Shown piece after piece: positions 36,847 to 46,302 of a stretch of DNA of 64,000 nt. Below the pieces are notes generated by a model, which saw only the letters and a program-made list of their open reading frames with translations, searched no databases and was not told where the DNA came from. The position numbers were made by a program, and so were the translations under genes. Position 1 is the first letter of the stretch; the number at the start of each line of letters is the position of its first letter. Source of the DNA: Phycisphaerales bacterium (GTDB taxonomy: Bacteria; Planctomycetota; Phycisphaerae; Phycisphaerales; UBA1924); contig JANQNW010000023.1 in assembly GCA_028279375.1 (NCBI GenBank), positions 148,322 to 212,321 on the forward strand, read 5' to 3'.

Positions 36847-37479
36847 ATGCCCGACACGGCTTCATTCTTCGAAGCGCATCCCAAGCTGCGGCGTTCGTGC
36901 GCGTTGAGCGTTCTTGCATCCGGTCTCGCTCTCCTCCCTGTGGGATGCGACGGCTCGCCGCCGGTCACTGAGATCGAGGATTCGGAGACGCCGGTTGCGC
37001 TGACGACGTGCGAGTGCGAGCTGCGCAGCTGGGTGGTTGCCGGGCGCGGGCGGCATCTGTTCATATCGATCGAGTGTCCGGATCCGTATCAGGAACTCTC
37101 GACGATCGTGGAGTTCACGAGCGAGGCGCTGCGTCCGGGGTTCGTCGAGCCGGTGGATCCGATCGAGGATCCGCCGCGCGTGGCGACGATGACGCGCGGC
37201 GTGCGCCTGATGCCGCTGGCGGGGGAGCCTGATGATCGGTTCGAGGCGTCATACGAGATCACGCCGGAGCAGGCGATGTGTCTGCAGCGTGTGCGCTATT
37301 TCGAGGAGCCGTACATATTGATCGGCACGAACAGCAACAGCGGGATGCGCACGGCGTGCGCGGAGTGTGAGATCACGCTGCCGGAGCGCGTGCTGGAGTC
37401 GTACGGCGTGCTGGGCGAGTTTCCGGGGGTCAACTACACGTTGACATTGGATGCGACGCGCAGTGATTCAATGGATTGA
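36847..37479 (+). CDS. Lipoprotein of unknown function
   Basis: A 210-residue product with a signal (SCALSVLASGLALLPVGC) ending in lipobox LPVGC. The mature domain contains four or five cysteines (CECEL, ECPDP, MCLQR, CAECEI) that may form disulphides, and acidic and proline-rich linkers. No known domain is recognised. It starts nine bases after the class I aldolase stop, so they are probably cotranscribed. Confidence 0.72.
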   Translation: MPDTASFFEAHPKLRRSCALSVLASGLALLPVGCDGSPPVTEIEDSETPVALTTCECELRSWVVAGRGRHLFISIECPDPYQELSTIVEFTSEALRPGFVEPVDPIEDPPRVATMTRGVRLMPLAGEPDDRFEASYEITPEQAMCLQRVRYFEEPYILIGTNSNSGMRTACAECEITLPERVLESYGVLGEFPGVNYTLTLDATRSDSMD

Positions 37480-37494
37480 GCGTCTGCGTCCGGT

Positions 37495-38460
37495 TCAATC
37501 ACCGGGATCGCATGGTCCCCAGTTTCCAATCAGCTCGGCGAGGTCTTCGGAACCGACGCTGCCGTTGCCGTTGAGATCGGAGGAGGTGCAGGGCGGGAGG
37601 CCAGCGCGTTCCACGTAGAGCACGTAGTTGTCGTATGCGACGCTGCTGATGACGCGCTGATCGGCGAGGTAGGCGTTCAGGCGATAGATCTGGCCGTTGT
37701 GCACGACAGGTGAGCCGCCGAGGAGGAGTGAAAGCTCGGCGAACGCTCCGCTATCGTCAACCACCCATGCCTTGACGCCGCCCATGATGGTCGTGTTTTC
37801 GGTCACGGTGAGATTGGCGATGAAGACTCCTTCGAGTCCGGAGAAGGGATTGATTTCGCTGAGCCCGACGCTCACATCCGGCGGCGCCTGATCCAGCGCG
37901 AACCAGACGCCGTTGACTTCATTCGCAGGGCTGAAGAGCTGGGGGACCCCCATGGCGGGAATGATGGTCGCTTCGAGGGCGTCGTCGGTCTGCGTTTGTC
38001 GCATGCCCCCGAGCGGCACGTAGGAGTCGAATACGAGATCGGGGAATGCGCCGATGAATGCCGGATCCGGCGGGACCTCCAAGTCGATGACGGGATCCTG
38101 ATAGAAGGCACCTCCATCGGAAGTCTGCAGCGGCGCGATCATGGGCGCATCGCAAGCGTCTCCGGATCTGACGAGCCTGACGCCGAACTGTCCTCCGATC
38201 GGATCATCGCGAAGGAACGTTGCGCACTCCACGAAGAGCGCGAGGTCCTGCTCGTCGATGAAATTGTCACCGTTCTGGTCGCAGGTGAATTCTTCCTCGC
38301 AGTAGAAACCGAGGAGCACGAGGAGATCCTGGATGTCGGTGGTCCCGTCGCCGTTGCAGTCGCAGGGGTCCCCGCCAGCCGCAGCGTGCATCGAGAGCGA
38401 TGCGACGGCGATCGCGCCTGCAATCGAGACCCTTTGAAGACTCGGGAATGCGATTTCCAT
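37495..38460 (-). CDS. Secreted protein with N-terminal EF-hand pair and C-terminal dockerin repeat
   Basis: A 321-residue product with a signal peptide to about residue 28. Directly after it are two calcium-loop elements, CDCNGDGTTDIQDLLVLL and CDQNGDNFIDEQDLALFV, then a beta-rich body of unknown function, then a C-terminal dockerin-like repeat DLNGNGSVGSEDLAELIG followed by WGPC. Calcium-binding modules at both ends are unusual. AGGAAGG is placed upstream of ATG 38460. It belongs to the dockerin-bearing group in the window. Confidence 0.85.
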   Translation of the reverse strand: MEIAFPSLQRVSIAGAIAVASLSMHAAAGGDPCDCNGDGTTDIQDLLVLLGFYCEEEFTCDQNGDNFIDEQDLALFVECATFLRDDPIGGQFGVRLVRSGDACDAPMIAPLQTSDGGAFYQDPVIDLEVPPDPAFIGAFPDLVFDSYVPLGGMRQTQTDDALEATIIPAMGVPQLFSPANEVNGVWFALDQAPPDVSVGLSEINPFSGLEGVFIANLTVTENTTIMGGVKAWVVDDSGAFAELSLLLGGSPVVHNGQIYRLNAYLADQRVISSVAYDNYVLYVERAGLPPCTSSDLNGNGSVGSEDLAELIGNWGPCDPGD

Positions 38461-38648
38461 GGCGTTTTCCTTCCTTCTCGTCGAGGTTCGGTGAGCACGT
38501 ATTTCGATGCAGCGTACCTTCAGTCGTGCGACGCGCGAACTTGTTTTGCGCCAACGGCTGCGCAAAGAAATGGCGCCGACGCGCCTCTGCGAGGAATGAA
38601 TGAGACGCGCCAGCGCCGGAGGAGAGGTGATATGTCGTTGCAGCAGCG

Positions 38649-40163
38649 TTAGTTGCGAGCTGCGATCCAGTCGGCGAGTTCGACGGCGCTTACGCGGCCG
38701 TCGGTGTTGAAGTCGGCGCCATCAGCAAGGGCCGAGTCGCGGATGGCTTGTCGTGCTTCGGAGTGAACTGCGCGCTGCCCGTAGGACCAGTCGTATTGCG
38801 GATGCATGGCGCGCGGGTTCGCATGGGCGCCCCATGTGGAGAGCAGTTCTGCGATGTCGCGGGCATTGACGTTCAGATCCTGCGTGAGATCGGCGGGTGA
38901 TCCGGGCGCCCCCCAGAATGCGAGTATGACGGCGAGGTCTGCATGATCCACGACGCCGCTGCCAGAGAGGTCGTAGACGCAGTGAGAGTCTTCGGGCAGT
39001 GCGGCTGACGCGACACCGACGCCACCGAGGCTCTCGCCCGCATCGGCGAAGACGATGTCAGGGCCGGGCTCATCGTCGAACTCCGTCGTGGTGATGTGAA
39101 GCGGGAACCCTTCGGACTGAATTGCAAAGGGGGAGGCGAATGTCATATCCTCGCCTGTCGTGATGTTTTCGAGGAGTTGCAGCCTTGCGCTTCCGAGCGG
39201 CTTGCCCAGAACGAGATCGGGTCGGCCATCGAGGTTGAAGTCGGCAGTGTCGATGAACCAGCCGACGTCGCCCGGGTCGAGTGCCGGGGACTCCCAGTAC
39301 ACGCCATTGCGCTGGATGAAGAATGTGATGGTCCCGATGACATGCATCGCGGCGATGTCGATGTCGCCATCGAGATCAAAATCTGCAGCTGCGGCGCCGG
39401 TCGTCGCCGGGGCGTCGACGAGACCCATGTGTTCCTGTGGCCTTGGGTAGAGGCACTGCGATGTGAAGTTCGCGTCACCGTCGTTCAAGAGCATGATGAC
39501 GGCAGAAGGGCCAGCGAATGTCGATGAGAGCACATCGAGATCGCCATCGAGGTCCAGATCGACAACCTGGCCATGGAATGCGCCCGGCAGGAGCACGTCT
39601 ACAGACCGCGATTCGAAGCCTCTTGAGCCGTCGCTGATGAAGAACTGGAGACGCGGTTCCTCGCCTGATCCTGATCGAATTCCAATAAAGAGATCATCTG
39701 CGCCGTCATTGTTGAAGTCGGCGACGGTGAGGCTCACGGCTTCCCCGTAGGTCGCCTCAAGTGGATAGTCGTCGAAGGTGTAGAAGTTCGTGCTTCCATC
39801 ACCGATGAGCACGCGCAGTTGCGCCGGATCGTCCTGGATGATGGCGGCGTCCATGTGGCCGTTGCCGTCGAAGTCACCGAATGCGGCGGCCGTCGCGGGC
39901 ATGGGGGTTCGAATTGGCCGCATGCCCGCGGCGCCGGTCGCGCCATGAGCGATGTAGAGCGTGAACGCGTCACCGCCGGCGGTGATGATGTCAACTCTGC
40001 CATCCGCATTGAGATCGCCGACATCGACGCTTGCGGCCAGGTGTGACAGGGGCAGCAACGTGGGTCGCTCAAATGCGAGACAGTTGAACTGGGCGAAGGC
40101 TGTGGATGACGAGAGCGCAGCGACAGCGAAGAGCGCCGCGGGGCGCGCGGGGCGGCTGTTCAT
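38649..40163 (-). CDS. Secreted FG-GAP/VCBS propeller protein 1 with dockerin repeats
   Basis: The 504-residue protein has a signal peptide ending around AFA-QFNC, then FG-GAP repeats (VDVGDLNADGRVDIITAG, FGDFDGNGHMDAAII, VADFNNDGADDLFIGI, VDLDLDGDLDVLSS, ADFDLDGDIDIAAM, ADFNLDGRPDLVLG). The C-terminal 110 residues have dockerin-like elements DLSGSGVVDHADLAVILAF and DLNVNARDIAELLSTWG, and a last GADFNTDGRVSAVELADW EF-hand. The propeller probably binds calcium and partners. Its paralogue lies 209 bp upstream. Confidence 0.86.
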   Translation of the reverse strand: MNSRPARPAALFAVAALSSSTAFAQFNCLAFERPTLLPLSHLAASVDVGDLNADGRVDIITAGGDAFTLYIAHGATGAAGMRPIRTPMPATAAAFGDFDGNGHMDAAIIQDDPAQLRVLIGDGSTNFYTFDDYPLEATYGEAVSLTVADFNNDGADDLFIGIRSGSGEEPRLQFFISDGSRGFESRSVDVLLPGAFHGQVVDLDLDGDLDVLSSTFAGPSAVIMLLNDGDANFTSQCLYPRPQEHMGLVDAPATTGAAAADFDLDGDIDIAAMHVIGTITFFIQRNGVYWESPALDPGDVGWFIDTADFNLDGRPDLVLGKPLGSARLQLLENITTGEDMTFASPFAIQSEGFPLHITTTEFDDEPGPDIVFADAGESLGGVGVASAALPEDSHCVYDLSGSGVVDHADLAVILAFWGAPGSPADLTQDLNVNARDIAELLSTWGAHANPRAMHPQYDWSYGQRAVHSEARQAIRDSALADGADFNTDGRVSAVELADWIAARN

Positions 40164-40372
40164 GTGGTTGTGTCCCGTGGAGGAGAGGGGAGGGGATGTC
40201 AGATCAACACTTGCGTCGGGCGCCGGTTGGCGACGTCCTCAGTCGTGGTGTTCGCATGTGTCGCGCGGGCGGATCCTCTCACGTTTGAATTCGCGCGGGG
40301 AAGTTTGACTCGAATGCGCACGGTTTGCGCCCGGGTGTTTCGTGTCGGGGTGTTCGACCTTGCGTTGCTTCG

Positions 40373-41857
40373 CTAGCGCGTAGCGATCCAGCGCGCGAGC
40401 TCGAAGGCGGTGAGTTCGCGATCGCCATCGGCGTCGGCGCCGCCTTCGAGGGCGAGTTGTTGCACCGGCGTTGCGCCTGCGCTGCGGCCGAAGTTCCAGT
40501 CGAGTGATGCGCTCATGGCGCGCTCGTTGGTTGTGGCGCCCCAGTTGGAAAGGAGCGTGGCGATGTCGACGGCGGTGACGACGTGATCCTGCGTGAGGTC
40601 GGCGGGCGTGTTCTCGGCGCCCCAGAAAGCGATGACGACGCTGAGGTCGCGAGCGTCCACAATGCCGTCGGCGGTGAGATCGAAGACGCACTGCGCCGTG
40701 ACGGGCGGGGCGCTCGAGACGACGCGCACGCGCTGCCGGTCGAGGTCGGGGAATACGACGTCGAGTCCGGGGAACTGATCGAGCTCGAGGATGGTGGTCA
40801 TGCGCGGGTAGCCGTCGGCGACGACGCCGAGGGGTGTTGTGAAGTCGATGTCGGCGCCGCTGATGTTCTGGAGTATCTGAAGGCGCGCGCTTCCAACGGG
40901 GTTCGAAAGCACGAGATCGGCGCGGGCGTCGCCGTCGAGATCGGCGGCCTGGATATGCCAGCCGGCGGGGCTTGTCTCGAGGATCAAGGTCTCGACGAAG
41001 GCGCCATTCTCATTCTCGAAGATCGAGATGCTCCCGACGACGTTGGAGACGGCGAGATCGATGTCGCCATCGAGATCGAAGTCCGCGGCGGCGACGGAGG
41101 TGGGGCCGGGGTTGCCGATCGTGCCAAACGCTTCCTGATCGGCGGGGAAGAGGAAGTCGCTGGCGAAGATGAACGAGTTTGCGATGTTGTGGATGACGAG
41201 GACGCTGTCGATGGTCGCGCTGATGACATCCATATCGCCATCGCCGTCGATATCGACGGGCGTGGCGTAGAAGGGATCACCGAAGACGTTGCTGAGCGCC
41301 TTGATGGTGAAGCCGCCGGCGCCATCTGACAGCAGGAACTCAGGCTGCACGAGCGATTCGATGGCGAGGCCGCGCCCGACGAACATGTCGGCGACGCCAT
41401 CGGCGTTGTAATCGGCGACGGCGAGGCTGGTGACGACGCCGTGCTCGTTATCGAGGGCGATCTCGAAGTGGGGCTGAAATGAGCCGTCGCCATTGCCGGG
41501 GAGGATGCGCACGCGATTGGGGTTCTGCATCGCGATGGCGATGTCATTGACGGCGTCGCCGGTGAAATCGGCGATGGATGCCCAGGCGGCCCCGGGCGTG
41601 GCGACCTCGCGAATGGGCGGGAGGTACTGATCGGCGCCGAGGCCATAGAGGATGTATACGCCGCGGTCGAGTGAGGCGACGACGATGTCGAGATGCGCAT
41701 CGCCGTTGAGATGACCGATTTCAACGCTGTGGAGCTGCGCGTCTATGGTGTGGTCTTCGGGCGCGGCGAAGTAGAGACAGTTGAACTGCGCGTGCGCTGC
41801 GGCTGCGGTGAGCGCGGAGGCTGCGAGCGCGCTGGTTGTTCGGGCGGCGGTGCTCAT
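40373..41857 (-). CDS. Secreted FG-GAP/VCBS propeller protein 2 with dockerin repeats
   Basis: A 494-residue paralogue of the next gene: signal peptide to AHA-QFNC, six FG-GAP units (VEIGHLNGDAHLDIVVAS, IADFTGDAVNDIAI, VADYNADGVADMFVG, VDIDGDGDMDVISA, ADFDLDGDIDLAVS, ADLDGDARADLVLS), then FDLTADGIVDARDLSVVIAF and DHVVTAVDIATLLSNWGA, and an end element GADADGDRELTAFELARW. The order of modules is the same in both proteins. ATG 41857 begins the signal; the codon at 41872 is less likely. Tandem duplication is the simplest origin. Confidence 0.86.
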   Translation of the reverse strand: MSTAARTTSALAASALTAAAAHAQFNCLYFAAPEDHTIDAQLHSVEIGHLNGDAHLDIVVASLDRGVYILYGLGADQYLPPIREVATPGAAWASIADFTGDAVNDIAIAMQNPNRVRILPGNGDGSFQPHFEIALDNEHGVVTSLAVADYNADGVADMFVGRGLAIESLVQPEFLLSDGAGGFTIKALSNVFGDPFYATPVDIDGDGDMDVISATIDSVLVIHNIANSFIFASDFLFPADQEAFGTIGNPGPTSVAAADFDLDGDIDLAVSNVVGSISIFENENGAFVETLILETSPAGWHIQAADLDGDARADLVLSNPVGSARLQILQNISGADIDFTTPLGVVADGYPRMTTILELDQFPGLDVVFPDLDRQRVRVVSSAPPVTAQCVFDLTADGIVDARDLSVVIAFWGAENTPADLTQDHVVTAVDIATLLSNWGATTNERAMSASLDWNFGRSAGATPVQQLALEGGADADGDRELTAFELARWIATR

Positions 41858-42132
41858 GTCTGGTCCTCGCAAGCGGTGCGTGGGCGGGGGCGTCCCGCGT
41901 CCGAGCGCTCCACTTCAGGTACATCGGCGTAGATCGGAATCGAGGCCGGAATAGGGGATGCTCAGGCGTGCGTCCCGGTTCGTTACTGCGGATTCGATTG
42001 CGAGTTCTCGGAATCGAGGGGGGCGAATCTCAGGGGCGTTGCGCGATCCCCTCGTAGGGGAAGGCCTTGGCGCGGGTGTCGGGGTTGATGGAGGATCCTC
42101 CGTGCGTGGAGTGTTCGCATGGAGGCGCCGGC

Positions 42133-43161
42133 ATGAGACGAGAGCGCGCGGGGGTAACGCTGATCGAAGTGCTGATTGCGATCGGCGTCGTCGGGGTTCT
42201 GAGCGGCGTGATGATCCCGGCGATCGGGCAGGCGCGCGCCGGCGTGCGCAGCGTGTCATGCCAGGCGATGCAGCGGCAGCTCTATGCCGAGACGATGTCG
42301 TGGGCGCACTCGCATCGGGAGCGACTGCCGGGTGTGAACACAACAGGGCGCGCGTACTACGGTCCGGGTTCGCGCAATCGGCGCAAGTCGATGCACTATC
42401 ACTCGTCGCCGGTGACGCCGACATCGATCTTCGACTGGATCAGCCCGGTGATGGGGCACAGCGCGGGATTGAGTTCAAATCGAGCCCGCCGGACGAAGCA
42501 GATTTTCGAGGATCTCGGATGCGCGGCGACGATCACGGAGAACCACGTGCTGTACGGGCGCGCGCTGGATCGAGAGGACTTTCAGGAGCTCATGACAACG
42601 GAGGGGATCGGGCAGATCAGCTATCTGGCGCCGGGCCCGTTTCATTTGCTGGGTTCGCCGGGGTGGGGCGGAGGTTTGCCGAAGGGGCCGTATTACGAGT
42701 GGCGCGGGCCGGCGCGCACGCCGCAGGGATATCTGCCGCGATTAGATCGCGTGGGCACGGTGATGGCTGAGAAGATCTTCCTCGCGGATGGGACGCGCTA
42801 TGTCGCGTCCGACGGCACACTGGACTTCGACATCACGGTGAATCCGGAGTACTACGGGTCATTCACGAGTTCGACGCCGATCTATCGCGGGTCAACGGCG
42901 TACGGACGCTCGCCGCATCTGCCGGAGTTCTTTTCCGAGCGCCATCCGTCGAAGTCGAGTTATCCGATGAACCGGAATCTGTCGTACCGTCACGGGCGGC
43001 GCATGAACGTGATCTACTTCGACGGGCACGCGGGTTCGATGAATGAGATCGAGTCGAAGACGGACGCGGCGCCCTGGTATCCGACGGGAAGCGTATTCAC
43101 GGGCGCGAACGCGACACCGGAGTCGCGTGCGCGGCACAACGTCGATGATGTGCTGCACTGA
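42133..43161 (+). CDS. Prepilin-type pseudopilin with H-X9-DG block
   Basis: A 342-residue protein with a type IV pilin N-terminus (GVTLIEVLIAIGVVGVL; cleavage after Gly, with Glu at +5) and a C-terminal signature YRHGRRMNVIYFDGHAG, in which H is followed by nine residues and DG. These 'H-X9-DG' pseudopilins are abundant in Planctomycetes and other PVC bacteria. The prepilin peptidase that would process it is not in the window. GGAGG is seven bases before ATG 42133. It diverges from the FG-GAP genes (275 bp). Confidence 0.86.
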   Translation: MRRERAGVTLIEVLIAIGVVGVLSGVMIPAIGQARAGVRSVSCQAMQRQLYAETMSWAHSHRERLPGVNTTGRAYYGPGSRNRRKSMHYHSSPVTPTSIFDWISPVMGHSAGLSSNRARRTKQIFEDLGCAATITENHVLYGRALDREDFQELMTTEGIGQISYLAPGPFHLLGSPGWGGGLPKGPYYEWRGPARTPQGYLPRLDRVGTVMAEKIFLADGTRYVASDGTLDFDITVNPEYYGSFTSSTPIYRGSTAYGRSPHLPEFFSERHPSKSSYPMNRNLSYRHGRRMNVIYFDGHAGSMNEIESKTDAAPWYPTGSVFTGANATPESRARHNVDDVLH

Positions 43162-43171
43162 CTGCGTGTGA

Positions 43172-44839
43172 TCAGATCGGGATGTCTTCGATATCGACGC
43201 CGTCGAAGTCCTGATCGGGGCCGCCGCCGTCGCGATGGTCTGAGACGGGGCCGGTTCCGGCGCCGGGCGCGAAGGGGACTCTTCGCGTCTGCGGCTCGGC
43301 TTGCGCGACCTGCGGCGGGCTCGCCTGGTAGTTGGTCTCGAAGCGCCGGCCGGCGTGATTCTTGAATCGCGTGGTCTTCGAATCCCACACGAGATCGACG
43401 ACGCCGGTGGGGCCGTTGCGCTGCTTGGCGATGATGAGTTCTGCGAGTCCGACCTTGTCGGGATTGTCGAGCGCCCAGTCGGGATCGGACTGGTGGTAAT
43501 ACTCCTCGCGGTGGAGGAGGGCGATGACGTCGGCGTCCTGCTCGATGGAGCCGGATTCGCGGAGGTCGCTCATGCGCGGGCGATGGCCTTCGCGCTGTTC
43601 GGCGCCTCGATTGAGCTGGGAGAGACAGACGATCGGGATATTGAGTTCGCGCGCCAGCGCCTTGAGGCCTCGGCTGATCGCAGAGACTTCCATCTGTCGT
43701 GATTCGCGGGCGGCGCCGGGTGAGGAGAGGAGCTGGAGGTAATCGACGATGACGCAGCGCACGCCGTGCTGCGCGACGAGGCGTCGTGCGCGGGCGCGGA
43801 CCTGGAGGACGGACATGCCGGGTGTGTCGTCGACGTAGATGGACATCTCGCCGAGTTCGCCGCATGCGGTCTGGAGGCGGACGTGATCATCTTCGGTGAG
43901 TCGGTTGGTTCGAACGCGCTGTGAGTCGACGCCGGCGCGGGCGCACATCATGCGCTGCGCGACTGACTGCTTGCTCATTTCGAGACTAAAGATGGCGATA
44001 GGCGTCTTGGACTGGTCGTGCCTGCCGCCCATGAATGCGGGATCGTGATGCTGTCTCTGCGCGGAGATCTGTTCGGCGAGGTTCAGCGCGAGCGCGGTCT
44101 TTCCCATGGACGGGCGCGCAGCGACGATGATGAGTTCGCCGGACTGGAGGCCGCTGGTCATCTCATCGAGCTGCATGTAGCCGGTCGCCAAGCCGGTGAT
44201 GTTGCGCCCTTCGAAAGCCTCGAGGCGATCCATGACCTGGTGGAGCAGTTCGTTGAGGCTCTGGGCGTCAGCGATCTGGGATTGCTCGGCGATGTCGAAG
44301 ATGGCGCGCTCGGCTTCGTCGAGGACCTGGCGCGCGCCTTCGGGGCCGAGGTCGCCAGCGTGATAGGCCTTGTAGAGGATGTCGCCGGCGGCGTCGATCA
44401 GGTTGCGCAGTCGTGACTTCTCGCTGACGATGCGCGCGTAGTGGGCAGCGTTGGCGGCGGAAGGAACGCTCTCGGCGAGCTGGACGAGGTATTCGGCGCC
44501 GCCGATGTCATCGAGGACGTTCTTGTCGCGCAACGCTTCGGTGAGCTGGACGAGATCGCCGGACTGATGGAGGTCGAAGTTCTGGACGAGCGCGTCGAAG
44601 ACGGCGCCGTGGGCCTCAGAGTAGAAGGCGTCGCCGTTGCTGCAGTAGGTGACGACCTCGGAGACGACGGTGGGATCGAGGATTATCGATCCGAGGAGCG
44701 ACATCTCGGCTTCAGGCGAGTGCGGCGGGAGCTGGTCGAAGAGCTGTTCGGCGGAGGTCTTGCGCAGCGGAGCGCGCCTGGATCGCCCGCGCGCTTCTTC
44801 GAACTTCGGTGAGAATGTCTGCTGGGCGCCTGCGCTCAC
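43172..44839 (-). CDS. dnaB: Replicative DNA helicase DnaB
   Basis: The 555-residue helicase unwinds DNA at replication forks as a hexamer. The N-terminal domain has PHSPEAEMSLLGSIILD; the RecA-like core has Walker A ARPSMGKTA, IFSLEMSK, LRESGSIEQDADVIALLHR and IIAKQRNGPTG. The start is GTG 44839 with GAGAG upstream. It is longer than the usual 470 or so mainly through a loop after the Walker A region and a long C-terminal tail. It sits downstream of nnrE with a 132-bp gap that includes a DnaA-box-like site. Confidence 0.97.
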   Translation of the reverse strand: MSAGAQQTFSPKFEEARGRSRRAPLRKTSAEQLFDQLPPHSPEAEMSLLGSIILDPTVVSEVVTYCSNGDAFYSEAHGAVFDALVQNFDLHQSGDLVQLTEALRDKNVLDDIGGAEYLVQLAESVPSAANAAHYARIVSEKSRLRNLIDAAGDILYKAYHAGDLGPEGARQVLDEAERAIFDIAEQSQIADAQSLNELLHQVMDRLEAFEGRNITGLATGYMQLDEMTSGLQSGELIIVAARPSMGKTALALNLAEQISAQRQHHDPAFMGGRHDQSKTPIAIFSLEMSKQSVAQRMMCARAGVDSQRVRTNRLTEDDHVRLQTACGELGEMSIYVDDTPGMSVLQVRARARRLVAQHGVRCVIVDYLQLLSSPGAARESRQMEVSAISRGLKALARELNIPIVCLSQLNRGAEQREGHRPRMSDLRESGSIEQDADVIALLHREEYYHQSDPDWALDNPDKVGLAELIIAKQRNGPTGVVDLVWDSKTTRFKNHAGRRFETNYQASPPQVAQAEPQTRRVPFAPGAGTGPVSDHRDGGGPDQDFDGVDIEDIPI

Positions 44840-44928
44840 GATGCTCTCTTTCGTCCGTGAAGGAGTGAACGTGTAACAGTGGACAGGCGATCGCGATCAC
44901 GCTGCCGCATGGAACAGTTTATTCACAG

Positions 44929-44937
44929 GCTGTTAAA
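44929..44937 (+). promoter_or_regulatory. DnaA-box-like 9-mer upstream of dnaB
   Basis: TTATTCACA fits the consensus TTWTNCACA exactly. It is single and could be chance: about two occurrences per 64 kb are expected on both strands, fewer in GC-rich DNA. Its position in the dnaB upstream gap makes it worth noting. Confidence 0.3.
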
Positions 44938-44971
44938 AGCGGCGCGCAAACCGACGAAGTTCGGCGACTTC

Positions 44972-45700
44972 CTAATGGAGCTCGCCGAAACGGGTGAGGA
45001 GCTCGCGCGGCGCGCCGATGTCGCCGACGCTGACCTCGCCCAGATACGCGGCGGCATCAGGGTTTCGAAAGCCGATCATGCGCCCGGCGAGTGTCACGGT
45101 CTGGTCGGCCCGGATGACGATTTCGGAATCGCCGACGGGATCGCCCGAGTCGCAGTCGAGACCCGAGGGGATATCCACGGCGAGGAGGAGAGTGCGGGTC
45201 TCGGCGCGGGCGCGGATGGCGTTCGCCGCTCTGATGAGGCCTGCGATGGGGCCTGCGATCGGGCGATCGAGTCCTGTGCCGAAGATTGCGTCCACGATGA
45301 TCGCGGGCTCGGGGCACAGGGAGTTGAGATCCGGGGCCTCCTCGAGCGTGTGCAGTGGGAGGCCCATACGCTCAATGATCGCGAGGTTGATCGCGGCGTC
45401 ACCCTTGTATGCGGCCTTCGGGACGCAGTGGAGCGTGATGGGACTGGCGCCACGGTTATGCAGGTGGCGTGCGAGTGCGAAGCCGTCGCCACCGTTGTTG
45501 CCCGGGCCAGCGAGTATGAGGACTTTTGGCTCAGCGGCATTCCCGATCATGCGCGTGCAGGCGTCCGCGAGAGCGAGGCTGGCGTTCTCCATCAGGACGA
45601 CGCCGGGAATCTCGTATTCCTCGATTGCGGCGCGGTCGACGGCTCTCATCTGCTCACGCGTGAAGTGAAGCCGGTCGAGATCCGGGAGCGGCGCGCTCAT
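44972..45700 (-). CDS. nnrE: NAD(P)H-hydrate epimerase
   Basis: A 242-residue YjeF N-terminal-type enzyme that epimerises damaged R-NAD(P)H hydrate for repair by the dehydratase NnrD. Seen are VVLMENASLALAD, ILAGPGNNGGDGFALARHL, VDAIFGTGLDRPI and VDIPSGLDCDSGDP. Only the epimerase domain is present; the usual C-terminal NnrD kinase-like part is absent and must be encoded elsewhere. Its ATG overlaps the stop of the upstream lipoprotein by four bases, so it is the third gene of a coupled operon. Confidence 0.94.
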   Translation of the reverse strand: MSAPLPDLDRLHFTREQMRAVDRAAIEEYEIPGVVLMENASLALADACTRMIGNAAEPKVLILAGPGNNGGDGFALARHLHNRGASPITLHCVPKAAYKGDAAINLAIIERMGLPLHTLEEAPDLNSLCPEPAIIVDAIFGTGLDRPIAGPIAGLIRAANAIRARAETRTLLLAVDIPSGLDCDSGDPVGDSEIVIRADQTVTLAGRMIGFRNPDAAAYLGEVSVGDIGAPRELLTRFGELH

Positions 45701-46302
45701 TCAGCGATGTCGCCCTGATCGAGGCGTGACGCGGTCCGCGTGAACCAGAGGGCGAGATCCTCGGCGTACTCCGGATCCTTGCGCGCGGAGATCCTCCCGT
45801 TGAGTTCGGAGGCGCCAAGGAGGTCTGCGAAGCCGGGCGTGGCGTTGAGCAGTCGGAGGGAGGCGTCGCGGATCTGTCCGCCGTAGCGGTTGTTGGTGGC
45901 GCTGCCCTTGGGCAGCAGGAATCCACCGCCGCCATAGAGCCCGACCTGATCACCGCTGATGACGAGCATCTGAATGGTCAGGTTGGAAGCGCTGGTGGCG
46001 ATCGGCGTGCGCGTGACATGAGGGCGATAGAACTGGTGAATGTGGATGGCCGAGCCGCTGACGCCGTCGGGGATCGCGACACCGCCGCCGTCCTGCCAGA
46101 CGGACCTGGGAAGGTCGGTGATGTAGATGTCGGCGACGTTCTTGTCTTCTGACACGAAGACAACGGTGTTGAAGCCGGGCGCGAGCATGGAGTCCTGCTC
46201 GAGGGATGTCACACGCAGCGAGGATCCCGATCCTGCGCAGGCGCCTGTCGTCGCGAGGAGACACAGTGCGAGCAGGGGCTTCCAGAATCGGGCGCGGTTC
46301 AT
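45697..46302 (-). CDS. Lipoprotein of unknown function
   Basis: A 201-residue product with a signal (PLLALCLLATTGAC) and lipobox. The mature body is rich in beta strands and glycine (VGLYGGGGFLLPKG). No domain is recognised. It overlaps the preceding amidohydrolase-like gene by one base (TGATG) and the following nnrE by four bases, so the three are translated as one unit; any functional link with NAD(P)HX repair is unknown. Confidence 0.68.
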   Translation of the reverse strand: MNRARFWKPLLALCLLATTGACAGSGSSLRVTSLEQDSMLAPGFNTVVFVSEDKNVADIYITDLPRSVWQDGGGVAIPDGVSGSAIHIHQFYRPHVTRTPIATSASNLTIQMLVISGDQVGLYGGGGFLLPKGSATNNRYGGQIRDASLRLLNATPGFADLLGASELNGRISARKDPEYAEDLALWFTRTASRLDQGDIAE

